This document shows, one piece after another, positions 8,287 through 16,725 of a stretch of 64,000 nt of DNA. The stretch is from CAIVAT01 sp037137455 (GTDB taxonomy: Bacteria > Bacteroidota > Bacteroidia > Bacteroidales > FEN-979). The translations under genes and the position numbers were made by a program. Position 1 is the first letter of the stretch. Each line of letters begins with the position of its first letter. Where the stretch lies: positions 3,691 through 67,690 of the forward strand of contig JBAXKG010000009.1 in the NCBI GenBank assembly GCA_037137455.1, read 5' to 3'. A model generated the notes under the pieces. The model was not told where the DNA came from, ran no database searches, and saw nothing but the letters and a program-made list of their open reading frames with translations.

Positions 8287-8859
8287 ATGTCGCCCATCGA
8301 ACGGGAAATCAAACAGTGTATTATGGTTCTGAGCAGCGGAGGCACGTTGTTATACCCAACAGATACCATCTGGGGTATAGGTTGCGATGCTACGAATTTT
8401 ATTGCGGTTGAAAAAGTGCATCGATTGAAAAAAAAGATGGAACGCAAAAATCTGATTATTTTACTCGATAAGGCTGAAAAAATAAAGGATTTTGTGACAG
8501 ACATCCCTGAAATTGCATGGGACCTTATTAAAAATGTTTCTACACCTCTCACTATTATTTATCCGAATGCAAAAAATCTTGCAGCAAACGTAATTTCCGA
8601 TGATAAATCCATAGCTATCCGGATCGTAAAAAATGATTTCTGCAAAAGGCTGATAAATGAATTCGGGAAGCCGATTGTTTCTACATCTGCTAATATTTCA
8701 GGCATCAATGCCCCAAGGGTTTTTAAAGACATCTCGAGTGAAATTATAAATGGCGTTGACTGGGTGGTTGATGAATCACTTGAACAGCTTGGACAGGTAA
8801 AGGCTTCGCGAATTATTAAACTGAACCTGAATGGGGAATTCCGGATTGTCCGTCAGTAA
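8287..8859 (+). CDS. tsaC: L-threonylcarbamoyladenylate synthase (TsaC/YrdC-type)
   Basis: It makes threonylcarbamoyl-AMP for the t6A37 modification of ANN-decoding tRNAs. The 190-residue protein covers only the YrdC domain, with no C-terminal Sua5 domain. Signatures are GGTLLYPTDTIWGIGCDA near the N-terminus, KKKMERKNLIILL (substrate-binding basic stretch), SIAIRIV and PIVSTSANISG. The rest of the t6A machinery (TsaB, TsaD, TsaE) is not in the window. Confidence 0.92.
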   Translation: MSPIEREIKQCIMVLSSGGTLLYPTDTIWGIGCDATNFIAVEKVHRLKKKMERKNLIILLDKAEKIKDFVTDIPEIAWDLIKNVSTPLTIIYPNAKNLAANVISDDKSIAIRIVKNDFCKRLINEFGKPIVSTSANISGINAPRVFKDISSEIINGVDWVVDESLEQLGQVKASRIIKLNLNGEFRIVRQ

Positions 8860-8880
8860 TCTCAAAAGACTATTACATTA

Positions 8881-11241
8881 ATGAAACAGTTACTATTCAT
8901 TTTTTTTTTCATATTCCTGCTATTTTCAAATTATCAGGCGGTATGTGATCCGGCCGATAAACCCATTCGATATTCGATCAATGGAAAAATTAGGGATCAG
9001 AGTAGCGGAGAGGCTTTGGTTGGGGCCACAATTTTTGTTAAGGAGTTGAAAACCGGCGCCGTATCTGATGTTTATGGAAATTATTCCCTTACATTAAACG
9101 AAGGCAACTACACGCTTATATATTCGTACATTGGATATTCAACTATCGAAAAGACAATTCAACTAAACAAAGACCTTAAAATCACACTTGAATTACTCCC
9201 CCAACAACGTCAGCTAAAGGAGGTAGTGATCACCAGTGAGAAAAATGATAAAAATGTAGTTAAACCGGAAATGAGCACTTTTCGCATGGATATTAAAACC
9301 ATTCAGCGAATACCTGCCCTGATGGGAGAGGTGGATATCATTAAAGCCATTCAGATGCTCCCCGGAGTGCAGTCGGTGGGCGAAGGCTCCAGCGGTTTTA
9401 GTGTGCGTGGCGGCGCCCCTGATCAAAACCTGATCCTTCTGGATGAAGCCACGGTTTACAATGCCTCCCACCTTATGGGATTTTTCTCAGTATTCAACAA
9501 CGATGCGATAAAGGACGTAAAACTTTATAAAGGAGATATCCCGGCCAATTATGGCGGACGGCTTTCTTCGGTACTTGATGTACGCATGAATGAAGGTAAT
9601 TCCAAAAAGTTTGAAATCAATGGAGGAATCGGCATCATAGCCAGCAGGCTCACTCTAGAAGGCCCTATCGTTAAGGATCGCAGTTCGTTCATCGTCTCAG
9701 GCCGGCGTACATATGCTGATATTTTTCTCCCGCTTTCCTCCAACAAAGCGCTCCAAAACAACAGACTCTATTTTTATGATCTGAACGCCAAGATCAATTA
9801 CCGCATTAATGATAATAACCAGGTATTTTTATCAGGTTATTTTGGCCGTGATGTATTCAAGAATGGATTTGCCGGTATGAAATGGGGCAATGAAACTGCC
9901 ACTATCCGTTGGAATCACTTGTTTACAAAACAGTTATTTTCAAATTTCTCTTTTATTTACAGTAATTACCTTTATAATCTCGGAACACCAGCAGGGAACA
10001 GCAATTCGTTTGACTGGAATTCTAATCTCCGCGATCTCGGGATGAAAGCCGATTTCAGTTATTACCTTAACACCAAAAATACAATCCGTTTCGGGGCATC
10101 TCTTATTTACCACATGTTCAACCCGGGGAGTGCCCAGGGAATTGGAGAAAAGACCGTGTTCGCCAATGTCAAAGTGCCAAATAACTATGCTTTTGAAACT
10201 GGTGTTTATGGCAACAATGAACAAAAACTGGGGGAACACTTCACTATCAAATATGGATTGCGTTTTTCCATGTTTCAGAATACCGGGCCCGGTACCGTTT
10301 TCCACTACGATTCTGCCTACAAAGCTACCGATTCAACTGTATACAAAGCTGGGGTTCTTTACAACACTTATGTTGGAATTGAGCCACGTCTCGGATTACT
10401 TTACGATTTTAACAGCCTGCATTCAATCAAAGCCAGTTATGCCAGAACTAACCAGTATTTACAGCTCGCACAGAATTCAACAGTTGGAACCCCACTCGAC
10501 ATATGGTTTTCGTCAAGTCCGAACGTAAAACCTCAAATTGCCGATCAGGTTGCAATTGGCTACTTCCGGAATTTCAGGAAAAATACGATTGAAACATCCG
10601 TAGAAGCTTACTATAAGTGGATGAAGAATGTTGTCGATTTCAAGGATTTTGCACAGTTGCTGCTTAACAATAAACTGGAAGGCGAGATAAGGAGCGGGAA
10701 AGCATGGTCGTATGGCATAGAATTTTTAGTCAGACTGAATGAAGAAAAGGTCAATGGCTGGATAAGTTATACCTACTCCCGGACTTTCCGTCAGATCAAT
10801 GAAATAAATGATAACAACCCTTATCCTGCACCATATGACAAGCCCAATAACATCTCGATTGTATTGAATTGGGTTATAAGCAAGCGGTTTACGGTTTCCG
10901 CGAATTGGGTTTATGCAACTGGCGCCCCAGTGACATTCCCCACTGGACGCGCAGAAATCGGTGGAAAAATTGTACCGATCTACTCAGACCGGAATCAGTA
11001 CCGGTATCAGGATTATCATCGCCTCGACATCTCCCTCTCATTTTTCAGCAAGCAAAAACCAGGCAGGAAATTCAACTGGGATCTGAATTTTTCAGTCTAC
11101 AACGCATATAACCGTCACAATACATGGTCAATAAATTTTACTCAGGACAATATTGATCCAAATACTACCTATGCCGAGAAAGTTTACCTTTTCGGTATTA
11201 TCCCATCAGTCACATTTAATTTTCACTTCAACAATGACTAG
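8881..11241 (+). CDS. TonB-dependent receptor with carboxypeptidase-regulatory-like domain
   Basis: This is an outer-membrane active-transport receptor of 786 residues. It has a signal peptide (1-22), a CarboxypepD_reg-like domain (about 30-115; VGATIFVKELKTGAVSDVYG), a plug domain (about 130-240; LPGVQSVGEGSSGFSVRGG and NYGGRLSSVLDV) and a beta-barrel to the C-terminus, ending in aromatic NFHFNND. The codons for the signal peptide contain a run of ten T (8900-8909). It overlaps the following DUF4249 gene by 8 bp. That pairing is frequent in Bacteroidota and suggests a receptor/surface-lipoprotein complex; the substrate is unknown. Confidence 0.92.
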   Translation: MKQLLFIFFFIFLLFSNYQAVCDPADKPIRYSINGKIRDQSSGEALVGATIFVKELKTGAVSDVYGNYSLTLNEGNYTLIYSYIGYSTIEKTIQLNKDLKITLELLPQQRQLKEVVITSEKNDKNVVKPEMSTFRMDIKTIQRIPALMGEVDIIKAIQMLPGVQSVGEGSSGFSVRGGAPDQNLILLDEATVYNASHLMGFFSVFNNDAIKDVKLYKGDIPANYGGRLSSVLDVRMNEGNSKKFEINGGIGIIASRLTLEGPIVKDRSSFIVSGRRTYADIFLPLSSNKALQNNRLYFYDLNAKINYRINDNNQVFLSGYFGRDVFKNGFAGMKWGNETATIRWNHLFTKQLFSNFSFIYSNYLYNLGTPAGNSNSFDWNSNLRDLGMKADFSYYLNTKNTIRFGASLIYHMFNPGSAQGIGEKTVFANVKVPNNYAFETGVYGNNEQKLGEHFTIKYGLRFSMFQNTGPGTVFHYDSAYKATDSTVYKAGVLYNTYVGIEPRLGLLYDFNSLHSIKASYARTNQYLQLAQNSTVGTPLDIWFSSSPNVKPQIADQVAIGYFRNFRKNTIETSVEAYYKWMKNVVDFKDFAQLLLNNKLEGEIRSGKAWSYGIEFLVRLNEEKVNGWISYTYSRTFRQINEINDNNPYPAPYDKPNNISIVLNWVISKRFTVSANWVYATGAPVTFPTGRAEIGGKIVPIYSDRNQYRYQDYHRLDISLSFFSKQKPGRKFNWDLNFSVYNAYNRHNTWSINFTQDNIDPNTTYAEKVYLFGIIPSVTFNFHFNND

Positions 11242-12079
11242 AAAAACCTTACAAATAGCCCTGCTTGCCCTGCTGGCTTCAGCATGTACTGAAAAAATCG
11301 AGGTGAAACTCGACAGCACCTATACACGACTGGTTGTGGATGGCGGCATAGAGGCCGATACCGGCGTTTATCGTGTAGCCCTTACAAAGTCGGCCGATTA
11401 CTTCTCAAATGAGCCCGTTCCAAGGGTGGTCAATGCGACCGTTTCGATTTTTGACGGTTCAAAAACATTTATGATGCATGAATCGCGAAAAGGAATTTCG
11501 GGCATATATGAAACTGATTCGAATTTTGCAGGAAAAAAAGGAAACAGCTACTCCCTTAAAGTTGAACTTACGGAAGAAATTGCAGGAAAAACAAGCTTTG
11601 AGGCTACATCTTATCTTCCTTCAATCACCCATCTCGATTCAATAATGGCGGTGTTCCACCCTGAATGGGGGCAAAAGGGTGTCTGGACAATCAAATTATG
11701 GGCCCAGGAACCTGGTAATGAAGTCAACTATTATCTTTTTAATCTGTATCGGAATGGCAAACTGCTTACCGATACAATTACAAAAAAGACCATCTCAGAT
11801 GATAAGTATTATAACGGAAGTTATATGAATGGAGTGGATGCAGTTTACCTTAACAATAGCCACAGCTGGGAAACAATCTATCCCGGTGATACCATAATGC
11901 TTCAAATGTCGGGCATTACCAAGGAATATTTTGATTTTATTAATGAGGTAAAGCAGTCGGGGTTTAACATTCCATTTTTCAGTGGCCCGCCAGCAAATGT
12001 CAAGGGAAACGTTACCAACGGTGGCGTTGGGTTCTTTTATGCTTACTCGAATAGTTTTGCAAAGACTTTAGTAAAGTAG
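11234..12079 (+). CDS. DUF4249 lipoprotein, partner of the TonB receptor
   Basis: The 281-residue protein has a short lipoprotein signal peptide (ALLALLASAC, Cys at about 18) and the family start EKIEVKLDSTYTRLVVDGGI. A beta-rich N-terminal domain follows and a C-terminal domain ends GNVTNGGVGFFYAYS, typical of DUF4249. The frame stays open upstream into the receptor gene, but the ATG at 11234 gives a proper signal peptide. Its ATG overlaps the receptor stop codon region, so translational coupling is likely. A substrate-capture role at the cell surface is an inference by analogy with SusD. Confidence 0.85.
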   Translation: MTRKTLQIALLALLASACTEKIEVKLDSTYTRLVVDGGIEADTGVYRVALTKSADYFSNEPVPRVVNATVSIFDGSKTFMMHESRKGISGIYETDSNFAGKKGNSYSLKVELTEEIAGKTSFEATSYLPSITHLDSIMAVFHPEWGQKGVWTIKLWAQEPGNEVNYYLFNLYRNGKLLTDTITKKTISDDKYYNGSYMNGVDAVYLNNSHSWETIYPGDTIMLQMSGITKEYFDFINEVKQSGFNIPFFSGPPANVKGNVTNGGVGFFYAYSNSFAKTLVK

Positions 12080-12132
12080 CGAAACTGGGAAATGATGGTA
12101 TCTCAGAAAAATATCTTAACCTGATTTATCCA

Positions 12133-12140
12133 TATATTTG
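12133..12140 (+). promoter_or_regulatory. -7 box for purB
   Basis: TATATTTG lies 25 bp before the purB ATG at 12166, in the 86-bp gap after the DUF4249 gene. No -33 TTG at standard spacing. Confidence 0.5.
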
Positions 12141-12165
12141 CTCATATCAAACATACCTCAACATC

Positions 12166-13515
12166 ATGGAACATTCAATTGATGCAATTTCTCCGGTCGA
12201 TGGCCGGTATCGCCCTGTGACCGAACCACTGTCAGCCTATTTTTCAGAAGGCGCCATTATCCGTTACCGGGTGCTTGTTGAAGTGGAATATTTCATCGCT
12301 TTGTGCAAAATTCCACTTCCACAGCTGATGGATTTTGACAAAAAAATGTTTAAAAAACTCCGGCTTATTTACGAAAAATTTGATCCGGAGGATGCAATTC
12401 GCGTCAAGGAGCTTGAAACTGAGACAAACCATGATGTAAAGGCTATCGAATATTTTTTAAAGGAGCAGTTCGAAATTCTCGGGCTGGGTTCATTCAAGGA
12501 ATTTATACATTTCGGGCTCACTTCACAAGACATCAACAATACCGCTTTCCCATTGGCAATGCGCGATGCATACCGCGACATCATGGAGCCGGCTCTTGAA
12601 ACCATTTATGTGGATCTGCTGGCGCTTTCGAGGGAATGGCAACATGTTCCGATGCTGGCTCGTACTCATGGCCAGCCGGCATCACCAACGACAATTGGGA
12701 AGGAGCTCTATGTTTTTACAGAAAGGCTTGGAATGCAACTTGCCCTTCTGGAAACCATTCCTGTTTCGGCAAAATTAGGTGGGGCTATTGGAAATCTCAA
12801 TGCACATCATATTGCATATCCAGGCATTGACTGGGTAAAATTCGCCAATAAATTTGTGAATGAAACACTGGGATTGGAACGATGCCAAACGACAACCCAG
12901 ATAGAGCATTACGACAACTTGTCAGCCTTTTTCGACAACCTGAAGCGGATCAATACTATCTTGATCGACCTCGTGCGCGATCTCTGGACCTATATCTCTA
13001 TGGATTATTTTAAACAAAAGATACGGGTATCAGAAACCGGCTCCTCAACTATGCCTCATAAGGTAAATCCGATTGATTTTGAAAATTCAGAGGGGAACAT
13101 GGGTATCGCCAACGCGCTTTTTGAACATTTGTCGGCAAAGCTTCCCATTTCCCGCCTGCAACGCGACCTGACTGACTCTACTGCGATCAGGAATATTGGT
13201 GTTCCCTTTGCCCATTCACTGATAGCCTGGAAATCGATCCTTAAAGGACTTAACAAACTGATTCTAAATGATAACAAGCTTCAAAGCGACCTGGAAGATA
13301 ATTGGGCCGTTGTATCTGAAGCCATTCAAACCATCCTGCGTCGCGAAGGCTATCCCAATCCATATGAAACGCTTAAAGAGCTTACGCGCGGTCAGGGAGG
13401 GATGACCAAAGACGCCATCCATCAATTCATCGATGGACTCAAAGTTTCCAAAAAGGTAAAAACTGAGCTTAAGGCCATTACTCCGGCAAATTATACAGGG
13501 ATTATCGATTTTTAG
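12166..13515 (+). CDS. purB: Adenylosuccinate lyase
   Basis: It cleaves SAICAR and adenylosuccinate in purine synthesis. The 449-residue protein is of the fumarase/aspartase superfamily. It begins DAISPVDGRYRPVTEPLSAY and has TSQDINNTAFPLAMRD and ARTHGQPASPTTIGKE. The superfamily signature loop SSTMPHKVNPIDFENSEG lies at about 293-310. The length and N-terminus match the E. coli-type PurB clade. It stands alone, with its own promoter box upstream. Confidence 0.96.
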   Translation: MEHSIDAISPVDGRYRPVTEPLSAYFSEGAIIRYRVLVEVEYFIALCKIPLPQLMDFDKKMFKKLRLIYEKFDPEDAIRVKELETETNHDVKAIEYFLKEQFEILGLGSFKEFIHFGLTSQDINNTAFPLAMRDAYRDIMEPALETIYVDLLALSREWQHVPMLARTHGQPASPTTIGKELYVFTERLGMQLALLETIPVSAKLGGAIGNLNAHHIAYPGIDWVKFANKFVNETLGLERCQTTTQIEHYDNLSAFFDNLKRINTILIDLVRDLWTYISMDYFKQKIRVSETGSSTMPHKVNPIDFENSEGNMGIANALFEHLSAKLPISRLQRDLTDSTAIRNIGVPFAHSLIAWKSILKGLNKLILNDNKLQSDLEDNWAVVSEAIQTILRREGYPNPYETLKELTRGQGGMTKDAIHQFIDGLKVSKKVKTELKAITPANYTGIIDF

Positions 13516-13540
13516 GGGATGTATATTCGTAATATTTATA

Positions 13541-14413
13541 ATGAAAGTTTCAGGGTTTACATTTGTCCGCAATGCAATTAAATTTGACTACCCTGTGGTG
13601 GAATCGATCAGGTCAATATTGCCTGTTTGCGATGAATTTATTGTAGCAGTTGGTACATCGGAAGATGACACCCGAAACCTTATACTTTCAATCGGAGATC
13701 CAAAAATAAGGATTGTAGATACAGAATGGGATGATTCATTGCGCGAGGGTGGACGAGTGTTAGCGCTTGAGACCGATAAGGCTTTTGATGCCATTTCACA
13801 TGATAGCGCCTGGGCCTTTTACCTCCAGGCCGATGAGGTGGTTCATGAGAAGTATCTGCCTGAAATCAAGGCCGCAATGAAAAAATGGGAACACGAAACA
13901 AATATTGAAGGGCTTGTGTTCAATTATACTCATTTTTGGGGCTCTTATCAATACATTGGAGATTCACGTAAATGGTACAGGCGTGAGGTGAGGGTTATAC
14001 GCAATAATAAAGAGATCCGCTCATACCTTGATGCACAAGGTTTCAGGAAAAACGGCAGAAAGCTTAGTGTCGCGCCTGTCGATGCTTTTGTTTTTCACTA
14101 CGGATGGGTGAAACCGCCTGAAACTCAGCAATCCAAACTGCAAACATTTCACCGTTACTGGCATAACGACAAATGGATCGAAAAAAGCGTTCCAAAATCC
14201 AAAGGCTATGAGTATTCGAAAATGAATTTTATAGCGCCATTTGCCGGCACGCATCCTCAGGTGATGAGCGAGCGAATTGCACGCCAAAATTGGGAATTCA
14301 CTCCGACTGCTATAAAAAAAGATCATTCAGTCAGATCAGCCTTCCTAAATTTTATTGAAAAAATAGGAGGATTGCAATTGGGAGAATATAAGAATTACAA
14401 GATTGCCAAGTAA
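13541..14413 (+). CDS. Glycosyltransferase family 2-like protein
   Basis: The 290-residue protein starts KVSGFTFVRNAIKFDYPVVE and contains a degenerate GT-A fold with acidic motif YLQADEVVHEKY (like the DxD region) at about 95-106. Conserved stretches such as FNYTHFWGSYQYIGDSRKWY are typical of a Bacteroidota GT2-like group. The role is probably transfer of a sugar to an envelope or surface glycan, but donor and acceptor are unknown. No signal peptide or membrane helix, so it is cytoplasmic. Confidence 0.75.
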   Translation: MKVSGFTFVRNAIKFDYPVVESIRSILPVCDEFIVAVGTSEDDTRNLILSIGDPKIRIVDTEWDDSLREGGRVLALETDKAFDAISHDSAWAFYLQADEVVHEKYLPEIKAAMKKWEHETNIEGLVFNYTHFWGSYQYIGDSRKWYRREVRVIRNNKEIRSYLDAQGFRKNGRKLSVAPVDAFVFHYGWVKPPETQQSKLQTFHRYWHNDKWIEKSVPKSKGYEYSKMNFIAPFAGTHPQVMSERIARQNWEFTPTAIKKDHSVRSAFLNFIEKIGGLQLGEYKNYKIAK

Positions 14414-14454
14414 ACATTGGCGCATGTGGCGTGACAAAATCACCATTTCTTTCT

Positions 14455-14462
14455 TATATTTG
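14455..14462 (+). promoter_or_regulatory. -7 box for the DUF5606 gene
   Basis: TATATTTG lies 17 bp before the ATG at 14480, predicting a leader of only about ten bases. Confidence 0.5.
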
Positions 14463-14479
14463 CCAAAAATTATCAGACC

Positions 14480-14932
14480 ATGGATTTAAGTAAGATCTTA
14501 TCCGTTGCGGGCAAAAACGGGTTGTTTAAAGTGGTTTCACAGTCAAAGAATGCTGTTATTGTTGAATCGCTTATTGACGGCAAAAGATTTCCTGCATTCG
14601 GACACGAGAAGATCAGTTCACTTGAGGAGATTAGCGTTTTTACAACTGGAGATGACATTTCTTTGAAAGAGGTATTCAAAGCATTTTATATCAAACTTGA
14701 AGGGAAACCGGCCATTGATAGCAAATCGGACAACAAAGACCTGAAAGCTTTTTTCCTTGAAATGATCCCTGATTATGATCAGAACCGTGTGTATGTTTCT
14801 GACATTAAAAAGATGGTAATTTGGTTTAATATGCTTCTGCAGAAAAATCTTCTGGATTTCAATGAAAAAGAGGATGAAGAAATTCCCAAAGAAACGACTG
14901 AAGGAGAACAACCTGCAGAGATAAAAGATTAA
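14480..14932 (+). CDS. DUF5606 protein
   Basis: The 150-residue cytoplasmic protein matches the Bacteroidota DUF5606 family: it starts DLSKILSVAGKNGLFKVVSQSKNAVIVESL and continues with ISSLEEISVFT. The middle part is helical and the last 20 residues are strongly acidic (EKEDEEIPKETTEGEQ). The function is unknown. It precedes pyrK by 36 bp on the same strand and may share its transcript. Confidence 0.8.
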   Translation: MDLSKILSVAGKNGLFKVVSQSKNAVIVESLIDGKRFPAFGHEKISSLEEISVFTTGDDISLKEVFKAFYIKLEGKPAIDSKSDNKDLKAFFLEMIPDYDQNRVYVSDIKKMVIWFNMLLQKNLLDFNEKEDEEIPKETTEGEQPAEIKD

Positions 14933-14968
14933 ATGAAGCTTGGGTAATCAAAAAATGATATTAATTTA

Positions 14969-15745
14969 ATGACGTTTCAAAAAGTTGTTCAGGTTCTGAC
15001 TGTCGTTGGTTACAATCGTCTCAACAGCCGTCATTTCGTCATTGATCTGCTTGCCCCCCAACCACTTCCTAATATCTTACCGGGTCAATTTGCCCAGGTA
15101 CGTATCTCGGATTCTCCTGTTACATTTTTGCGCCGGCCATTTTCTATACATTCTGTTGATTTTGGAAAAAACACATTCCGCTTGCTGATTCAGATCAAGG
15201 GAGAGGGAACCCGTCACCTGAGCAGGCTGAAGATAGGCGATTCGCTTGATTTAATCTACCCACTTGGAAATGCGTTTTCGCTCCCATTTACCAAAGACGT
15301 TCTTCTTGTTGGCGGTGGATGTGGTGTTGCCCCTTTGTTGTTTCTTGCACAATTTCTGAACCAAAACAATATCCAACCCACCATTCTTGTTGGCTTCCGC
15401 ACCAGGGAAGAGGTTTCTGAAATTGAAGAATATTCGAAATATGGAAAAGTGCTGGTCACAACCGATGATGGCACAGAAGGTGAAATGGGGCTGGTGGTTG
15501 ATCATTCTATATTTCAGCAAGAGCGCCTTGATTTCAAAAAAATTTATTGTTGTGGCCCCGATGCCATGATGAAAGCTGTTGCTAAAATTGCAAGAAAGCA
15601 TAAAACCGATTGTGAAGTTTCACTTGAAAATACCATGGCTTGTGGATTTGGCGTATGCCTTTGCTGTATAACCCCAACTGATAAAGGAAATGAACGTGTT
15701 TGCGTTGAAGGACCCGTTTTTAATATAAACCGGCTGAAATGGTAA
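14969..15745 (+). CDS. pyrK: Dihydroorotate dehydrogenase electron-transfer subunit
   Basis: It passes electrons from PyrD to NAD+ through FAD and a [2Fe-2S] cluster in pyrimidine synthesis. The 258-residue protein has the FAD motif RRPFS (55-59), an NAD-binding GGGCGVAPLLF (115-125) and the cluster cysteines C225, C230, C233 and C245. An extra cysteine, C232, makes the run LCC. Its stop codon overlaps the pyrD start by 7 bp, consistent with the two subunits forming a heterotetramer. Confidence 0.94.
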   Translation: MTFQKVVQVLTVVGYNRLNSRHFVIDLLAPQPLPNILPGQFAQVRISDSPVTFLRRPFSIHSVDFGKNTFRLLIQIKGEGTRHLSRLKIGDSLDLIYPLGNAFSLPFTKDVLLVGGGCGVAPLLFLAQFLNQNNIQPTILVGFRTREEVSEIEEYSKYGKVLVTTDDGTEGEMGLVVDHSIFQQERLDFKKIYCCGPDAMMKAVAKIARKHKTDCEVSLENTMACGFGVCLCCITPTDKGNERVCVEGPVFNINRLKW

Positions 15746-16659
15746 CTCCTGATCTCTCTGTCAATATTGCGGGCCTGAATTTTAAAAACCCTGTCACCAC
15801 TGCCTCAGGAACTTTTGGCTATGGTGAGGAATTTCTCGATTTTATTGACCTGGGAAGGCTTGGAGGGATATTTGTGAAGGCAGTTACCGGCAAAAACCGA
15901 GATGGGAATGCTTATCCACGCATGGCTGAAACATCCTCTGGCATGTTGAATTCAGTTGGCCTGCAAAATAAGGGAGTCGATCATTTTTGCAATGAAATTT
16001 ATCCACGAATAAAGGATTTTAAAACTCAAATAATAGTAAACGTTTCAGGTTCAACCGTTGAAGAGTACGTGGCAGTTGCCGAGCGCATCAATGAACTGGA
16101 AAAGGTTGCCGCCATTGAACTGAACATCTCATGTCCGAATGTAAAACTTGGAGGAATGGCCTTTGGTACAGCGCCGGCTATGGCCACCGAGGTCACATCA
16201 AAGGTTCGTAAAGTCTACAAAAAAGTGCTGATGGTGAAACTCTCTCCGAACGTCACCAGTATCACCGAGATGGCCAAAGCAGTTGTTGAAGGCGGCGCCG
16301 AAGTGATCACCCTTATCAACACGTTATTGGGAATGGCCATAGATGCCGAAAACAGGCGTCCAATTTTATCAACAATTACCGGTGGATTGTCGGGCCCTGC
16401 CATTAAGCCGATTGCGCTTCGAATGGTTTGGCAGGTTCACAAAGCTGTAACCATTCCTGTCATTGGACTTGGGGGCATTATGAATGCCACCGATGCCATT
16501 GAATTTATCCTGGCCGGCGCCTCCGCAATACAGGTTGGAACAGCCAATTTCATCGACCCCACTGTATCCGTTAAAATCGTTGATGGAATTGAAGATTATT
16601 TGAAAAGGCATGAAATCAAAGCTGTCACCGACCTGGTGGGCGCACTCAGGACGGAATAG
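15739..16659 (+). CDS. pyrD: Dihydroorotate dehydrogenase, class 1B catalytic subunit
   Basis: It oxidises dihydroorotate to orotate with FMN. The 306-residue protein has the class 1 start VNIAGLNFKNPVTTASGTFGYG and SVGLQNKGVDHF. The active-site cysteine is C132 in ELNISCPNVK; Cys here is typical of class 1 enzymes, while class 2 has Ser. Later motifs are NTLLGMAID, GGLSGPAIKPIALRM and IPVIGLGGIMNATDAIEFILAG. The overlap with pyrK shows that it is the NAD-dependent 1B form. Confidence 0.96.
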   Translation: MVTPDLSVNIAGLNFKNPVTTASGTFGYGEEFLDFIDLGRLGGIFVKAVTGKNRDGNAYPRMAETSSGMLNSVGLQNKGVDHFCNEIYPRIKDFKTQIIVNVSGSTVEEYVAVAERINELEKVAAIELNISCPNVKLGGMAFGTAPAMATEVTSKVRKVYKKVLMVKLSPNVTSITEMAKAVVEGGAEVITLINTLLGMAIDAENRRPILSTITGGLSGPAIKPIALRMVWQVHKAVTIPVIGLGGIMNATDAIEFILAGASAIQVGTANFIDPTVSVKIVDGIEDYLKRHEIKAVTDLVGALRTE

Positions 16660-16725
16660 CCTTATCTAAATCAATTGCGATTTTGTTTTAACAAGCGATT
16701 ACTATCTAATCAAATCTACACTGTA

